The notes under the pieces: generated by a model
The model's database searches: none
Told to the model about the DNA's origin: nothing
What the model saw: the letters and a program-made list of their open reading frames with translations, nothing else
Source of the DNA: Bacillota bacterium
GTDB taxonomy: Bacteria > Bacillota > Bacilli > Paenibacillales > NBRC-103111
Length of the DNA stretch: 5,393 nt
Direction of reading: 5' to 3'
NCBI GenBank assembly: GCA_023393235.1
Contig: JAEWMH010000090.1
Span: 1 to 5,393 of the forward strand
Shown here: positions 1 through 5,367 of the stretch, piece after piece
Layout: every line of letters starts with the position of its first letter
Position numbering within the stretch: position 1 is the first letter of the stretch
Made by a program: the position numbers and the translations under genes

Positions 1-1
1 C

Positions 2-244
2 CGCAAGGCTGTGCGTGCAGGGCATATTCCGCCTTCGCCTGCAGGTACCGATGCACTGGGCAAGCAAATCCATGCCGGGGTGTTTGGGATCGGCTTTATG
101 GGAATCGGCGTGGTACTGTTTCTGGTTTCTGCCAAACCGGCCTGGCTGGAGGACCTGTTCAAGATTATGGGGTCTTATGTAGGCGCCGTTCTGCTGATTG
201 GTGTGGGGCTTCTGCTGTTTCTGAATGAATCCAAAAAAAGATAG
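2..244 (+). CDS. Small membrane protein, C-terminal part (cut by window edge)
   Basis: The frame is open to the left edge, so this is probably the end of a longer gene. A GTG at 11 could start a 77-residue protein, but no ribosome site can be judged there. Counting from that GTG, a short polar stretch rich in Pro and Gly (about residues 5-20) is followed by two hydrophobic segments, about 22-42 and 50-70, and a basic tail ending LNESKKR. Two membrane helices separated by a short loop, with Gly/Leu-rich faces, recall small LiaI/PspC-type envelope-stress membrane proteins. The domain that would settle this lies outside the window, so I give no family. The gene ends 51 bp before the next start with no terminator between them, which suggests co-transcription with the LiaF-like/DUF4097 gene. 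Confidence is high that it is coding and low on function. Confidence 0.7.
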   Translation, partial: RKAVRAGHIPPSPAGTDALGKQIHAGVFGIGFMGIGVVLFLVSAKPAWLEDLFKIMGSYVGAVLLIGVGLLLFLNESKKR

Positions 245-295
245 GTCATTGATCCGGGACCGGTTACAGGTGAAGGATGGGAAGGAGATGGAATC

Positions 296-1549
296 ATGCT
301 TAAGGTGGGACGGTATACAGCGGCGCTTCTGCTTTTGTCGGTGGGCCTGCTCCTTTTGCTGGATCAAACCCGGGGCACCGGATATATGGCACTGCTCTTG
401 GATTGGTGGCCGGTTCTCCTAATCACGCTTGGTGTGGAATATCTGCTGTTTAATTTTATTTACCGCAAAAAAGAAACGGCCTTCCGGCTGGATTGGGGCG
501 GCCTGGTTTTGTCCGTGCTGATTTCGGCCGTAGTAGTGGGGATCACCCAGGCTGACCGTCTGCCTAAGGATTGGCTGGGAAATTTAAATTTCAATATCAG
601 CACCCTGAATTTGTCCTTTTCCTCCGAAAGCGGGTACAGCTTCAATAAACCGGAGCTGGCCATTCCCCTTCCCAAGGGAGTAGAGCGGGTAGAGCTGGAG
701 AATCCCAACGGAAGTGTGGAAATCCGCGGCGGGAATGTGAAGGATGTTATGGTCCAAGCGGTGGTATGGGTGGACAAAGTGGATGAGACGGAAGCTGCCC
801 GGATCGCGGAGGAATCCACTATCGATTATTCCGGAGGCAGCACCTTCAAGATTATGACCAACGCCAAGGAATATACGGGCGGGTTCCCTAATAAGCGCAA
901 GCCGCGGGTCAATCTGCAGGTTACGGTGCCGGAGGCTGTGAAGGCGGATTATCATTTGAAACTGCTGAACGGCAAGGTGATTGCGGAGCATGTACCGGTA
1001 GAGAAGCAGTTGAATGTAAAAACCACCAACGGGGCCATTACGGTGACCGGCATCGCAGGCAGCATCACGGCGGATACCACCAACGGAGCGGTGGACGTTT
1101 CGGAAATCGGGGGAGACGCCTCGGTGGAAACCACCAATGGGGTCGTGACGGTTATGGCAGTGGGCGGAAAGCTGGAGGTGGATACCACCAACGGAGCGGT
1201 GAAGGTGGAACGGGTTCAAGGGGATGCGGATATCGAGACATTGAACGGCAAAATTACGGTGGTGGATGCGGAGGCTGGTATTAAGGCCAATGCTACCAAT
1301 GGAACCATCTCCATTACTGTCGGCAAAGTTGGCGGGGACTACACTCTCAAAAACACTACCAGCTCCATTGAACTGCATATTCCCGCTTTGGCGGACGTTC
1401 AAGTGAAAGGCTCCACCTCATACGGCTCCATCAACACGAACCTTCCTCTGACTGTTGAAGGCAAAAAAATTACCGGAATATTAGGCACTGGCCTGCACCA
1501 GATCAAAATTGACACGAACAATAAAATTTACGTTAACAGTTTAGACTAA
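296..1549 (+). CDS. LiaI/LiaF-like membrane protein with DUF4097 beta-strand repeat domain
   Basis: This is a 417-residue protein of unknown exact function, probably membrane-anchored with a large exposed C-terminal domain. Hydrophobic segments lie at about 6-23, 30-54 and 68-84. The first two, with LLLLSVGLLLLLD and DWWPVLLITLGVEYLL, match the style of the LiaI/LiaF-type transmembrane region. From about 120 to the end it is a DUF4097-type domain made of short beta-strand repeats. NG turns recur at N245, N263, N281, N299, N317 and N335, each in a T(T/L)NG-x-(I/V)-x-V context, exactly 18 residues apart, with looser copies at 223 and 353. Such repeats should fold as a beta-solenoid. The ATG at 296 is chosen because AGGAG lies 8 bases upstream (within 281-290). 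LiaF-like and DUF4097 proteins are linked to envelope-stress regulation in Firmicutes; a role here is inference. The neighbour upstream is also a membrane protein. Confidence 0.88.
   Translation: MLKVGRYTAALLLLSVGLLLLLDQTRGTGYMALLLDWWPVLLITLGVEYLLFNFIYRKKETAFRLDWGGLVLSVLISAVVVGITQADRLPKDWLGNLNFNISTLNLSFSSESGYSFNKPELAIPLPKGVERVELENPNGSVEIRGGNVKDVMVQAVVWVDKVDETEAARIAEESTIDYSGGSTFKIMTNAKEYTGGFPNKRKPRVNLQVTVPEAVKADYHLKLLNGKVIAEHVPVEKQLNVKTTNGAITVTGIAGSITADTTNGAVDVSEIGGDASVETTNGVVTVMAVGGKLEVDTTNGAVKVERVQGDADIETLNGKITVVDAEAGIKANATNGTISITVGKVGGDYTLKNTTSSIELHIPALADVQVKGSTSYGSINTNLPLTVEGKKITGILGTGLHQIKIDTNNKIYVNSLD
1022..1345 (+). repeat. Six tandem 54-bp units inside the DUF4097 coding region
   Basis: These units encode residues 243-350 as six 18-residue units, each opening with a T(T/L)NG-type turn. 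Most units have drifted at the DNA level. The segments starting at 1072 and 1180, however, share 22 identical bases (GGATACCACCAACGG followed by AGCGGTG). They are 108 bp apart, exactly two units, which points to fairly recent duplication or gene conversion within the array. Confidence 0.8.
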
Positions 1550-1587
1550 TTTGCCTGTCCAATAGCTTTACAGATTGGTGAACGTCG

Positions 1588-1617
1588 TTGACAATCACTT
1601 TTCGCCACCCGTACAAT
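1588..1617 (+). promoter_or_regulatory. Sigma-A type promoter of perR
   Basis: A perfect -35 TTGACA (1588-1593) and a near-consensus -10 TACAAT (1612-1617) are separated by 18 bases. Transcription would begin near 1624, about 45 bases before the perR ATG. The promoter overlaps any longer reading frame beginning at 1588, which supports the later start of perR at 1669. No convincing terminator separates it from the upstream gene, so read-through is possible. Confidence 0.75.
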
Positions 1618-1621
1618 GAGT

Positions 1622-1636
1622 TTAACATAGTAATGA
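1622..1636 (+). promoter_or_regulatory. Possible PerR operator (autoregulation)
   Basis: The 15-base stretch TTAACATAGTAATGA matches 9 of the 14 defined positions of the per box consensus TTATAATNATTATAA. It lies just downstream of the -10 element, over the expected start of transcription, where a bound repressor would block initiation. PerR is known to repress its own gene in B. subtilis. The match is only moderate in an A/T-rich stretch, so this is a candidate. Confidence 0.3.
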
Positions 1637-1668
1637 CTCTTGACAAATACTTGTTAGGTGGTGAAAGT

Positions 1669-2103
1669 ATGAATTATCGTTTTGAACAGGCCCTGGATAA
1701 ATTAAAAACAACCGGGGTACGGATGACCCCCCAACGGCATGCCATTCTTTCTTTTTTATTGGATTCTACCGCTCATCCTACAGCAGATGATATCTACAAG
1801 GCGCTGGAAGAGCGTTTTCCCAGCATGAGTGTTGCAACGGTCTACAATAACCTGAAGGTGTTTATTGAAGCCGGTCTGGTTATGGAGCTGACCTATGGCG
1901 ATGATTCCAGCCGGTTTGACGCCAATATGGATCATCATTATCATGCCCAATGCGAGAATTGCGGCAAAATGGTGGACTTCATGTATCCGCCTCTCTCCGC
2001 AGTTGAAGAAATGGCCGCGGCTTCTACAGGTTTTGTCGTTCATGGGCACCGTTTTGAGGTTCACGGGCTGTGCAAGGAATGTGCGAATCCTACCAAACAC
2101 TGA
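1669..2103 (+). CDS. perR: PerR, peroxide-responsive Fur-family repressor
   Basis: This is a 144-residue DNA-binding metalloregulator of the cytoplasm. In B. subtilis it represses catalase, alkyl hydroperoxide reductase, Dps-like and haem genes until peroxide oxidises its iron-binding histidines. The winged helix covers about residues 1-80, with TPQRHAIL (20-27), HPTADDIYKALE (36-47) and the recognition region SVATVYNNL (54-62). All expected metal ligands are present, each one residue lower than in B. subtilis: regulatory site H36, D84, H90, H92 and D103; structural zinc C95, C98, C135 and C138. H36 and D103 mark it as PerR rather than Fur or Zur. The ATG at 1669 is chosen because AGGTGGTG lies just upstream (1656-1663), the length then equals the family norm, and the longer TTG start at 1588 would lie in the promoter. 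It has its own promoter and a strong terminator, so it is probably transcribed alone. Confidence 0.97.
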   Translation: MNYRFEQALDKLKTTGVRMTPQRHAILSFLLDSTAHPTADDIYKALEERFPSMSVATVYNNLKVFIEAGLVMELTYGDDSSRFDANMDHHYHAQCENCGKMVDFMYPPLSAVEEMAAASTGFVVHGHRFEVHGLCKECANPTKH

Positions 2104-2136
2104 TTTTGTGTGACTTCTTTTTGTCGGATCGTGTAG

Positions 2137-2142
2137 TATAAT
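2137..2142 (+). promoter_or_regulatory. Possible -10 element for the GH18 gene, placed at the perR terminator
   Basis: A perfect TATAAT lies 33 bases after the perR stop and 2 bases before the terminator stem. No good -35 is found at 16-18 bases; the region there reads roughly CTTCTT. If active, transcription would begin near 2149, inside the left arm of the hairpin. RNA made from here would then lack part of the stem and escape termination, while read-through from perR would stop. The evidence is the hexamer and position only. Confidence 0.35.
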
Positions 2143-2143
2143 A

Positions 2144-2186
2144 GACATGCCGCTGTTTTTTCCAATAAGCGGGGCATGTCTTTTTT
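2144..2186 (+). terminator. Intrinsic terminator of perR
   Basis: The left arm GACATGCCGCT (2144-2154) pairs with the right arm AGCGGGGCATGTC (2168-2180), with two extra G bases bulged on the right arm and a 13-base loop. Six T residues follow (2181-2186). This is a strong rho-independent signal closing the perR transcript. Confidence 0.88.
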
Positions 2187-2200
2187 GTTGACCATTATAC

Positions 2201-2225
2201 GGAAGGATGTGACCGAAACGTTTTG
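2201..2225 (+). promoter_or_regulatory. Unusual translation start region of the GH18 gene
   Basis: The purine-rich GGAAGG (2201-2206) is the only Shine-Dalgarno-like sequence. The only usable in-frame start, TTG at 2223, begins 16 bases after it, too far for good pairing. An in-frame ATG at 2208 is followed at once by TGA. A GTG at 2209 is in another frame, reaches a stop after five codons, and is too close to the purine tract. Translation is therefore probably weak, or the TTTT run at 2221-2224 hides a length change. Confidence 0.5.
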
Positions 2226-3959
2226 AGATCCGCCAGACGTCTGTCCGCCAGAGGACTGCTCCGGACCTTTGCGCTGTTATTGTTTGCCGCCGCGCTTGCC
2301 GGTGCTGCCGCTTATTATTGGCATGTTTATTGGCCCAGCAGCCAGCATAGAGACTATACCTTCAACGAGCCGGGCAATCCCGTATTCTATAAAGGAGAGG
2401 AGCTTAAGCCGTCCGCCAAAGGCAGCGGTGACGGGCTGAAGCTTTCTTTCGAGCTGATTCGGACTTTAATCGATCCTACTATTCATTATGAAGCGGAGAG
2501 CCAATCCGTTATTGTTACCACGGCCAATAAAGTGATCCGGCTGAAGACCAGCCAGTTAACCGGCACCATTAATGAGAAACCCTTCAATCTCCAGTTTCCC
2601 GTTGAAAAAGAAGGAGATACCGTATATGTGCCCATCGAGCCTCTAAAGGAGCTGTACCCCATTGAGCTGAGGCAGTCTTCAGATACGGGCGCTGTTATCG
2701 TTCATAAGAAGGGAGACGCTATCCCATGGGCTTCCGCCAAGAAGAATGGGGATAAACCGGATGAAACCCGTGCCCTGCGGGCCGGACCTACAGTAAAGGC
2801 GGATATTTATTCCGATTTACCCCAGGGTGAACGGGTGATGATCTGGAAGGATGCGGGGGACTGGTTTTTCGTCCAGCTGGAAAACGGCTATACCGGCTAT
2901 ATGCGCAAGCAGGATCTGACCTTGGAGCAGCCTGAGGTGCTGCCGGAGCCTGCCAAACCGGAAACCCCGTATGTGCCATGGAAGCCCGTAGGCGGCAAAA
3001 TCAATTTAACCTGGCAGCAGGTGTATAACAAAACCCCCGACCCGACCAAGTATGGACCTATGCCGGGGCTTAATGTGATTAGTCCCCAATGGTTTATGCT
3101 GGCCGACGGCAGCGGGACCATCAAGCAAACCGCGGACAGCTCCTTCATGCAGTGGGCGCGGAGCCAGAACTTGCAGGTTTGGGCGCTGTTCAACAACGGT
3201 TTTGACCCTAAACGGACGTCGGAAGCCTTGTCCACCTACGACAAGCGCATGAATATGATCCGCCAGATTGTGTCCTTCGTCCAGCTTTACAAGCTGCAGG
3301 GCATTAATGTGGATTTCGAAAATGTATATCTCAAAGACAAGGGCGTTTTTGTCCAATTTATCCGTGAGCTTACGCCTTTTTTGCATGAGCAGGGGGCGGT
3401 TGTATCGGTGGATGTAACGGTGAAGGACGGCTCCGAAACCTATTCCCTGTTCCTGGACCGTAGAGCCTTGGCAGAGTCGGTGGACTATATGATGGTCATG
3501 ACCTACGACGAGCACTGGGGATCAAGCCCTGTGGCGGGCTCTGTGGCCTCTCTGCCATGGGTGGAGAAGGGGATTGTGCAGATTATGAAGGAGGACGATG
3601 TTCCGGCCTCCAAGCTTCTGTTGGGCGTACCGTATTACACCCGGATCTGGACAGAGAAAACCAAGGACGGCAAAACCACCGTCACCTCCAAGGCAGTAGG
3701 CATGGAATCCATTGACAAGCTGCTGGCAGAGAAAAAGCTGAAGCCTACTTTGGATGAGGCATCCGGCCAAAATTACGTGGAGTACAAGGAAGACAGCAGC
3801 ACCACCGTGAAGATCTGGATCGAGGATGAGGTATCCATGAAGAAGCGGATCGAGCTGGTGAAAACCTATGATCTGGCGGGAGTAGCCTCCTGGAGCCGCG
3901 GACAGGAGAAAGCAAGCATTTGGCCGCTGATTAAGGAGACGCTGGAGAAACGGCCATAA
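2223..3959 (+). CDS. Membrane-anchored GH18 glycosidase with copper amine oxidase N-like and SH3b domains
   Basis: This 578-residue extracytoplasmic protein probably cleaves N-acetylglucosamine-containing glycans such as spore or cell-wall peptidoglycan, by analogy with YaaH/SleL/YdhD-type GH18 proteins; the substrate is inference. An Arg-rich start precedes a hydrophobic segment (about 14-33) that acts as signal or anchor. A copper amine oxidase N-like domain (about 50-162) follows, then an SH3b domain (about 181-235, with DWFFVQLENGYTGYMRK), a Pro-rich linker (236-255) and the GH18 barrel (about 258-577). The GH18 motif reads QGINVDFE, with catalytic acid E366 and assisting D364; two earlier Asp positions are Gln359 and Asn362. 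MTYDEHW (426-432) and the terminal W557 also fit GH18. The TTG start at 2223 is the only in-frame start that keeps the membrane segment, but its ribosome site is poorly placed. Terminators on both sides suggest a single-gene unit. Confidence 0.88.
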   Translation: MRSARRLSARGLLRTFALLLFAAALAGAAAYYWHVYWPSSQHRDYTFNEPGNPVFYKGEELKPSAKGSGDGLKLSFELIRTLIDPTIHYEAESQSVIVTTANKVIRLKTSQLTGTINEKPFNLQFPVEKEGDTVYVPIEPLKELYPIELRQSSDTGAVIVHKKGDAIPWASAKKNGDKPDETRALRAGPTVKADIYSDLPQGERVMIWKDAGDWFFVQLENGYTGYMRKQDLTLEQPEVLPEPAKPETPYVPWKPVGGKINLTWQQVYNKTPDPTKYGPMPGLNVISPQWFMLADGSGTIKQTADSSFMQWARSQNLQVWALFNNGFDPKRTSEALSTYDKRMNMIRQIVSFVQLYKLQGINVDFENVYLKDKGVFVQFIRELTPFLHEQGAVVSVDVTVKDGSETYSLFLDRRALAESVDYMMVMTYDEHWGSSPVAGSVASLPWVEKGIVQIMKEDDVPASKLLLGVPYYTRIWTEKTKDGKTTVTSKAVGMESIDKLLAEKKLKPTLDEASGQNYVEYKEDSSTTVKIWIEDEVSMKKRIELVKTYDLAGVASWSRGQEKASIWPLIKETLEKRP

Positions 3960-3983
3960 TTCTTATTGTTTTACCGTTTATTG

Positions 3984-4016
3984 CGGGCTGGAGATTTTCT
4001 TCCGGCCCGTTTTTTT
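3984..4016 (+). terminator. Intrinsic terminator of the GH18 gene
   Basis: CGGGCTGGA (3984-3992) pairs with TCCGGCCCG (4001-4009), with one U-G wobble and an 8-base loop, followed by seven T residues (4010-4016). It begins 24 bases after the stop codon and should separate the GH18 transcript from ygxA. Confidence 0.9.
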
Positions 4017-4178
4017 ATTGTCCTGAAACCGGTTGTTGAAATATTTTTGCGAACATGTGATCTCTAAGAAGGAAAAGGGAAACCCCGCGTAGAATAGACA
4101 AGTGTAAAAGCGTGCGGCTTGCCATTGGCGGTTTGCCGGTTGCATACGGACGGATTGCATGAATGGGGGAACACATGA
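4017..4178 (+). other. Leader region of ygxA, promoter not clear
   Basis: This is a 162-base gap between the GH18 terminator and ygxA. Since a terminator precedes it, a promoter for ygxA is expected here. The best -10 candidate is TAGAAT (4090-4095), but nothing resembling TTGACA lies 16-18 bases before it. TTGAAA (4036-4041) lacks a good -10 partner. The last 70 bases are G/C-rich with repeated TTGCC (twice) and TTGCAT (twice) words and could be an untranslated leader. I find no convincing riboswitch. The GGGGG at 4165-4169 is a likely ribosome site. Confidence 0.4.
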
Positions 4179-5075
4179 ATGAACGCCCAGATCCTTACTC
4201 AAAAAGAGCAGCTTGTTGCCGGTCTTGCACAATTGCGCGGCTTACTGGGAATTGTGGCATTATGGAATGCCAGCGGCTTTTCCGTGCTGACAGAGGGCAA
4301 TGACCTGCTCCTGATTGTCGTGTTGGAGGATGAAAGCCCTGCTTCATCCACTTATCACTATATTCAGGACGGTATCCGCATCCAGGAACGGCGGTTGTCC
4401 CAAGGCCACATTGAACACTTGCTGGCCATGCGCGATGACCGGGCGGTTACGCGGCTGATTATAGAGGGAGACATCTGGGTGGACAGGGACGGCTATTTGG
4501 AGGGCATCCGTGCCTCCTTCCTGAAGTATCCCGCATTGCTCAAGCAGCAGAAGCTTCTGAGCGAGTTCTCCTTATTCCTGAAGCGCTCCCTGCAATGCAA
4601 GGAGTTTATCTTCGCCGATGAGATATTGGATGCTTACGGCAGCTTGCTGAGAGCCATTCATCACTGGGGGCGGATTACGCTTATTGAAGAGGATGTTCTT
4701 CCCGAAATCACCATGTGGCAGCAGATCCGCGGACGCAACCCCGAAGTGTACAAGCTGTACGAGGAATTGACGGAGAGCCCGGAAACCTTGAAGCAGCGTG
4801 TGGAGCTGGTTCTCTTGGCCTGCGAATTTTCCGTCATGTCCAAAATGGAAGATTGCTGCGCCCTCCTGATCGGGATTCTGGAGGAGGCAGAGAAGCCCAT
4901 AAGCGTGCAGGAGCTGCTGGCACATCCTTTCCTGAAGGGCATGTCTACGGCGAATATTCCCCTTATGCTGAATAAACTGGCCCGCAAATCCATCATTAAG
5001 GAAGTGGCCGTTCCGGCGGAGGAAGAGCTGTTTTCCCTGGAAATTCATTATGGGGTTTTTAAGGATTCAAATTAA
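4179..5075 (+). CDS. ygxA: YgxA-like nucleotidyltransferase-fold protein with C-terminal helix-turn-helix
   Basis: This is a 298-residue cytoplasmic protein of unknown biological role. The family is known from B. subtilis ygxA, next to perR and an rRNA operon. The N-terminal part (about 1-115) looks like a small nucleotidyltransferase fold: a helix, then GFSVLTEGNDLLLIVVLEDE (33-52), then GDIWVDRDGYLEGIR (97-111). A helical middle domain follows (about 125-235, with EFSLFLKRSLQCKEFIFADEIL). The end (about 238-295) looks like a winged helix-turn-helix, with ISVQELLAHPFLKGMSTANIPLMLNKL. Only one acidic residue (D42) is seen where active transferases usually have a D-x-D or D-x-E pair, so catalysis is doubtful. 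The ATG at 4179 is chosen since GGGGG lies 9 bases upstream; the overlapping ATG at 4175 is in another frame. No terminator follows it before the rRNA promoters. The identification rests on recalled family features and on position. Confidence 0.82.
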   Translation: MNAQILTQKEQLVAGLAQLRGLLGIVALWNASGFSVLTEGNDLLLIVVLEDESPASSTYHYIQDGIRIQERRLSQGHIEHLLAMRDDRAVTRLIIEGDIWVDRDGYLEGIRASFLKYPALLKQQKLLSEFSLFLKRSLQCKEFIFADEILDAYGSLLRAIHHWGRITLIEEDVLPEITMWQQIRGRNPEVYKLYEELTESPETLKQRVELVLLACEFSVMSKMEDCCALLIGILEEAEKPISVQELLAHPFLKGMSTANIPLMLNKLARKSIIKEVAVPAEEELFSLEIHYGVFKDSN

Positions 5076-5120
5076 ATATTGTCGAACCCCTTGACTTATC
5101 CTGTCCGTATATGTTAAATT
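5066..5120 (+). promoter_or_regulatory. rRNA operon promoter P1 with A/T-rich upstream element
   Basis: The -35 TTGACT (5091-5096) and -10 TTAAAT (5114-5119) have a 17-base spacer. Read one base later, TAAATT is preceded by a TG extended -10. An A/T-rich stretch (about 5066-5080) lies where an UP element would be and overlaps the last codons of ygxA. Transcription should begin around 5126-5128. Confidence 0.7.
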
Positions 5121-5128
5121 AATTTTCG

Positions 5129-5152
5129 CCGCTGAGACAAGAAACACAGCGG
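5129..5152 (+). other. Hairpin at the 5' end of the P1 rRNA transcript
   Basis: CCGCTG (5129-5134) pairs with CAGCGG (5147-5152) across a 12-base loop. The stem begins within about three bases of the expected P1 transcription start. There is no T-tract, so it is not a terminator. Confidence 0.5.
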
Positions 5153-5196
5153 ATGAACAAAAGAAGCAAGGCAAGCAAGAAATTAAAAAGTAATGC

Positions 5197-5226
5197 TTGC
5201 AAAGATGCATGACAATGTGGTATATT
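5197..5226 (+). promoter_or_regulatory. rRNA operon promoter P2
   Basis: The -35 TTGCAA (5197-5202) and -10 TATATT (5221-5226) are 18 bases apart. The start is expected near G5233. Tandem P1/P2 promoters about 107 bp apart and close to the 16S gene are the usual arrangement for rRNA operons in Bacillales. Confidence 0.65.
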
Positions 5227-5232
5227 AAAAAA

Positions 5233-5257
5233 GTCGCCTCTTGAAGAAGAGAACGAC
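5233..5257 (+). other. Hairpin at the 5' end of the P2 rRNA transcript
   Basis: GTCG (5233-5236) pairs with CGAC (5254-5257). After a small internal loop, CTCTT (5238-5242) pairs with AAGAG (5247-5251) around a GAAG tetraloop. The stem begins at the predicted P2 start and lacks a T-tract. Confidence 0.5.
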
Positions 5258-5272
5258 GAGGAAACAAAACGA

Positions 5273-5285
5273 GCTCCTTGAAAAC
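5273..5285 (+). promoter_or_regulatory. boxA-like rRNA antitermination element
   Basis: GCTCCTTGAAAAC, continuing into TGAACAACGAG, closely resembles the boxA-type sequence (TGCTCTTTGAAAAC) in Bacillus rRNA leaders. There it recruits Nus factors to the transcription complex. Its place between P2 and the 16S gene fits this role. Confidence 0.7.
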
Positions 5286-5352
5286 TGAACAACGAGCAGC
5301 AAAACAATGAAGCCAAACGTTTGAACAATTGAGCAATCAGCTCTAACATAAC

Positions 5353-5364
5353 GGTCTTCGGACC
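5353..5364 (+). other. UUCG tetraloop hairpin before 16S rRNA
   Basis: GGTC and GACC pair around a TTCG loop, giving the very stable C(UUCG)G tetraloop. It ends three bases before the expected mature 16S 5' end and may help folding or processing of the precursor. Confidence 0.6.
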
Positions 5365-5367
5365 ACT

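Noticed and set aside
584..1402. A 272-residue open frame on the - strand across the DUF4097 gene
   Set aside because: It mirrors the repeat array of the opposite strand, is rich in His/Arg/Ile in a way typical of antisense frames, and has no recognisable domain. The + strand gene is well supported.
1559..1578. CCAAT...ATTGG inverted repeat after the DUF4097 gene as a terminator
   Set aside because: Only five weak base pairs with a 10-base loop and no T-tract.
1588..1668. N-terminal extension of PerR from a TTG at 1588
   Set aside because: It would begin inside the TTGACA -35 element, lacks a ribosome site and makes the protein 27 residues longer than the family norm.
1756..2148. A 130-residue open frame on the - strand over perR
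   Set aside because: It lies fully antisense to a clear PerR coding region, overlaps the perR terminator, and has no domain or ribosome site.
4024..4053. TGAAAC at 4024-4029 as an ECF sigma -35 for ygxA
   Set aside because: No CGTA/CGTC -10 is found at 16-17 bases; the nearest CG pair is too far away and does not match.
3978..4232. An 84-residue - strand frame between GH18 and ygxA
   Set aside because: It runs through the GH18 terminator and into the start of ygxA, and its composition is not protein-like.
5067..5349. Two overlapping - strand frames (89 and 76 residues) over the rRNA control region
   Set aside because: They are antisense to two promoters and the leader, rich in Cys/Phe/Leu from A/T-rich DNA, and show no sign of translation.
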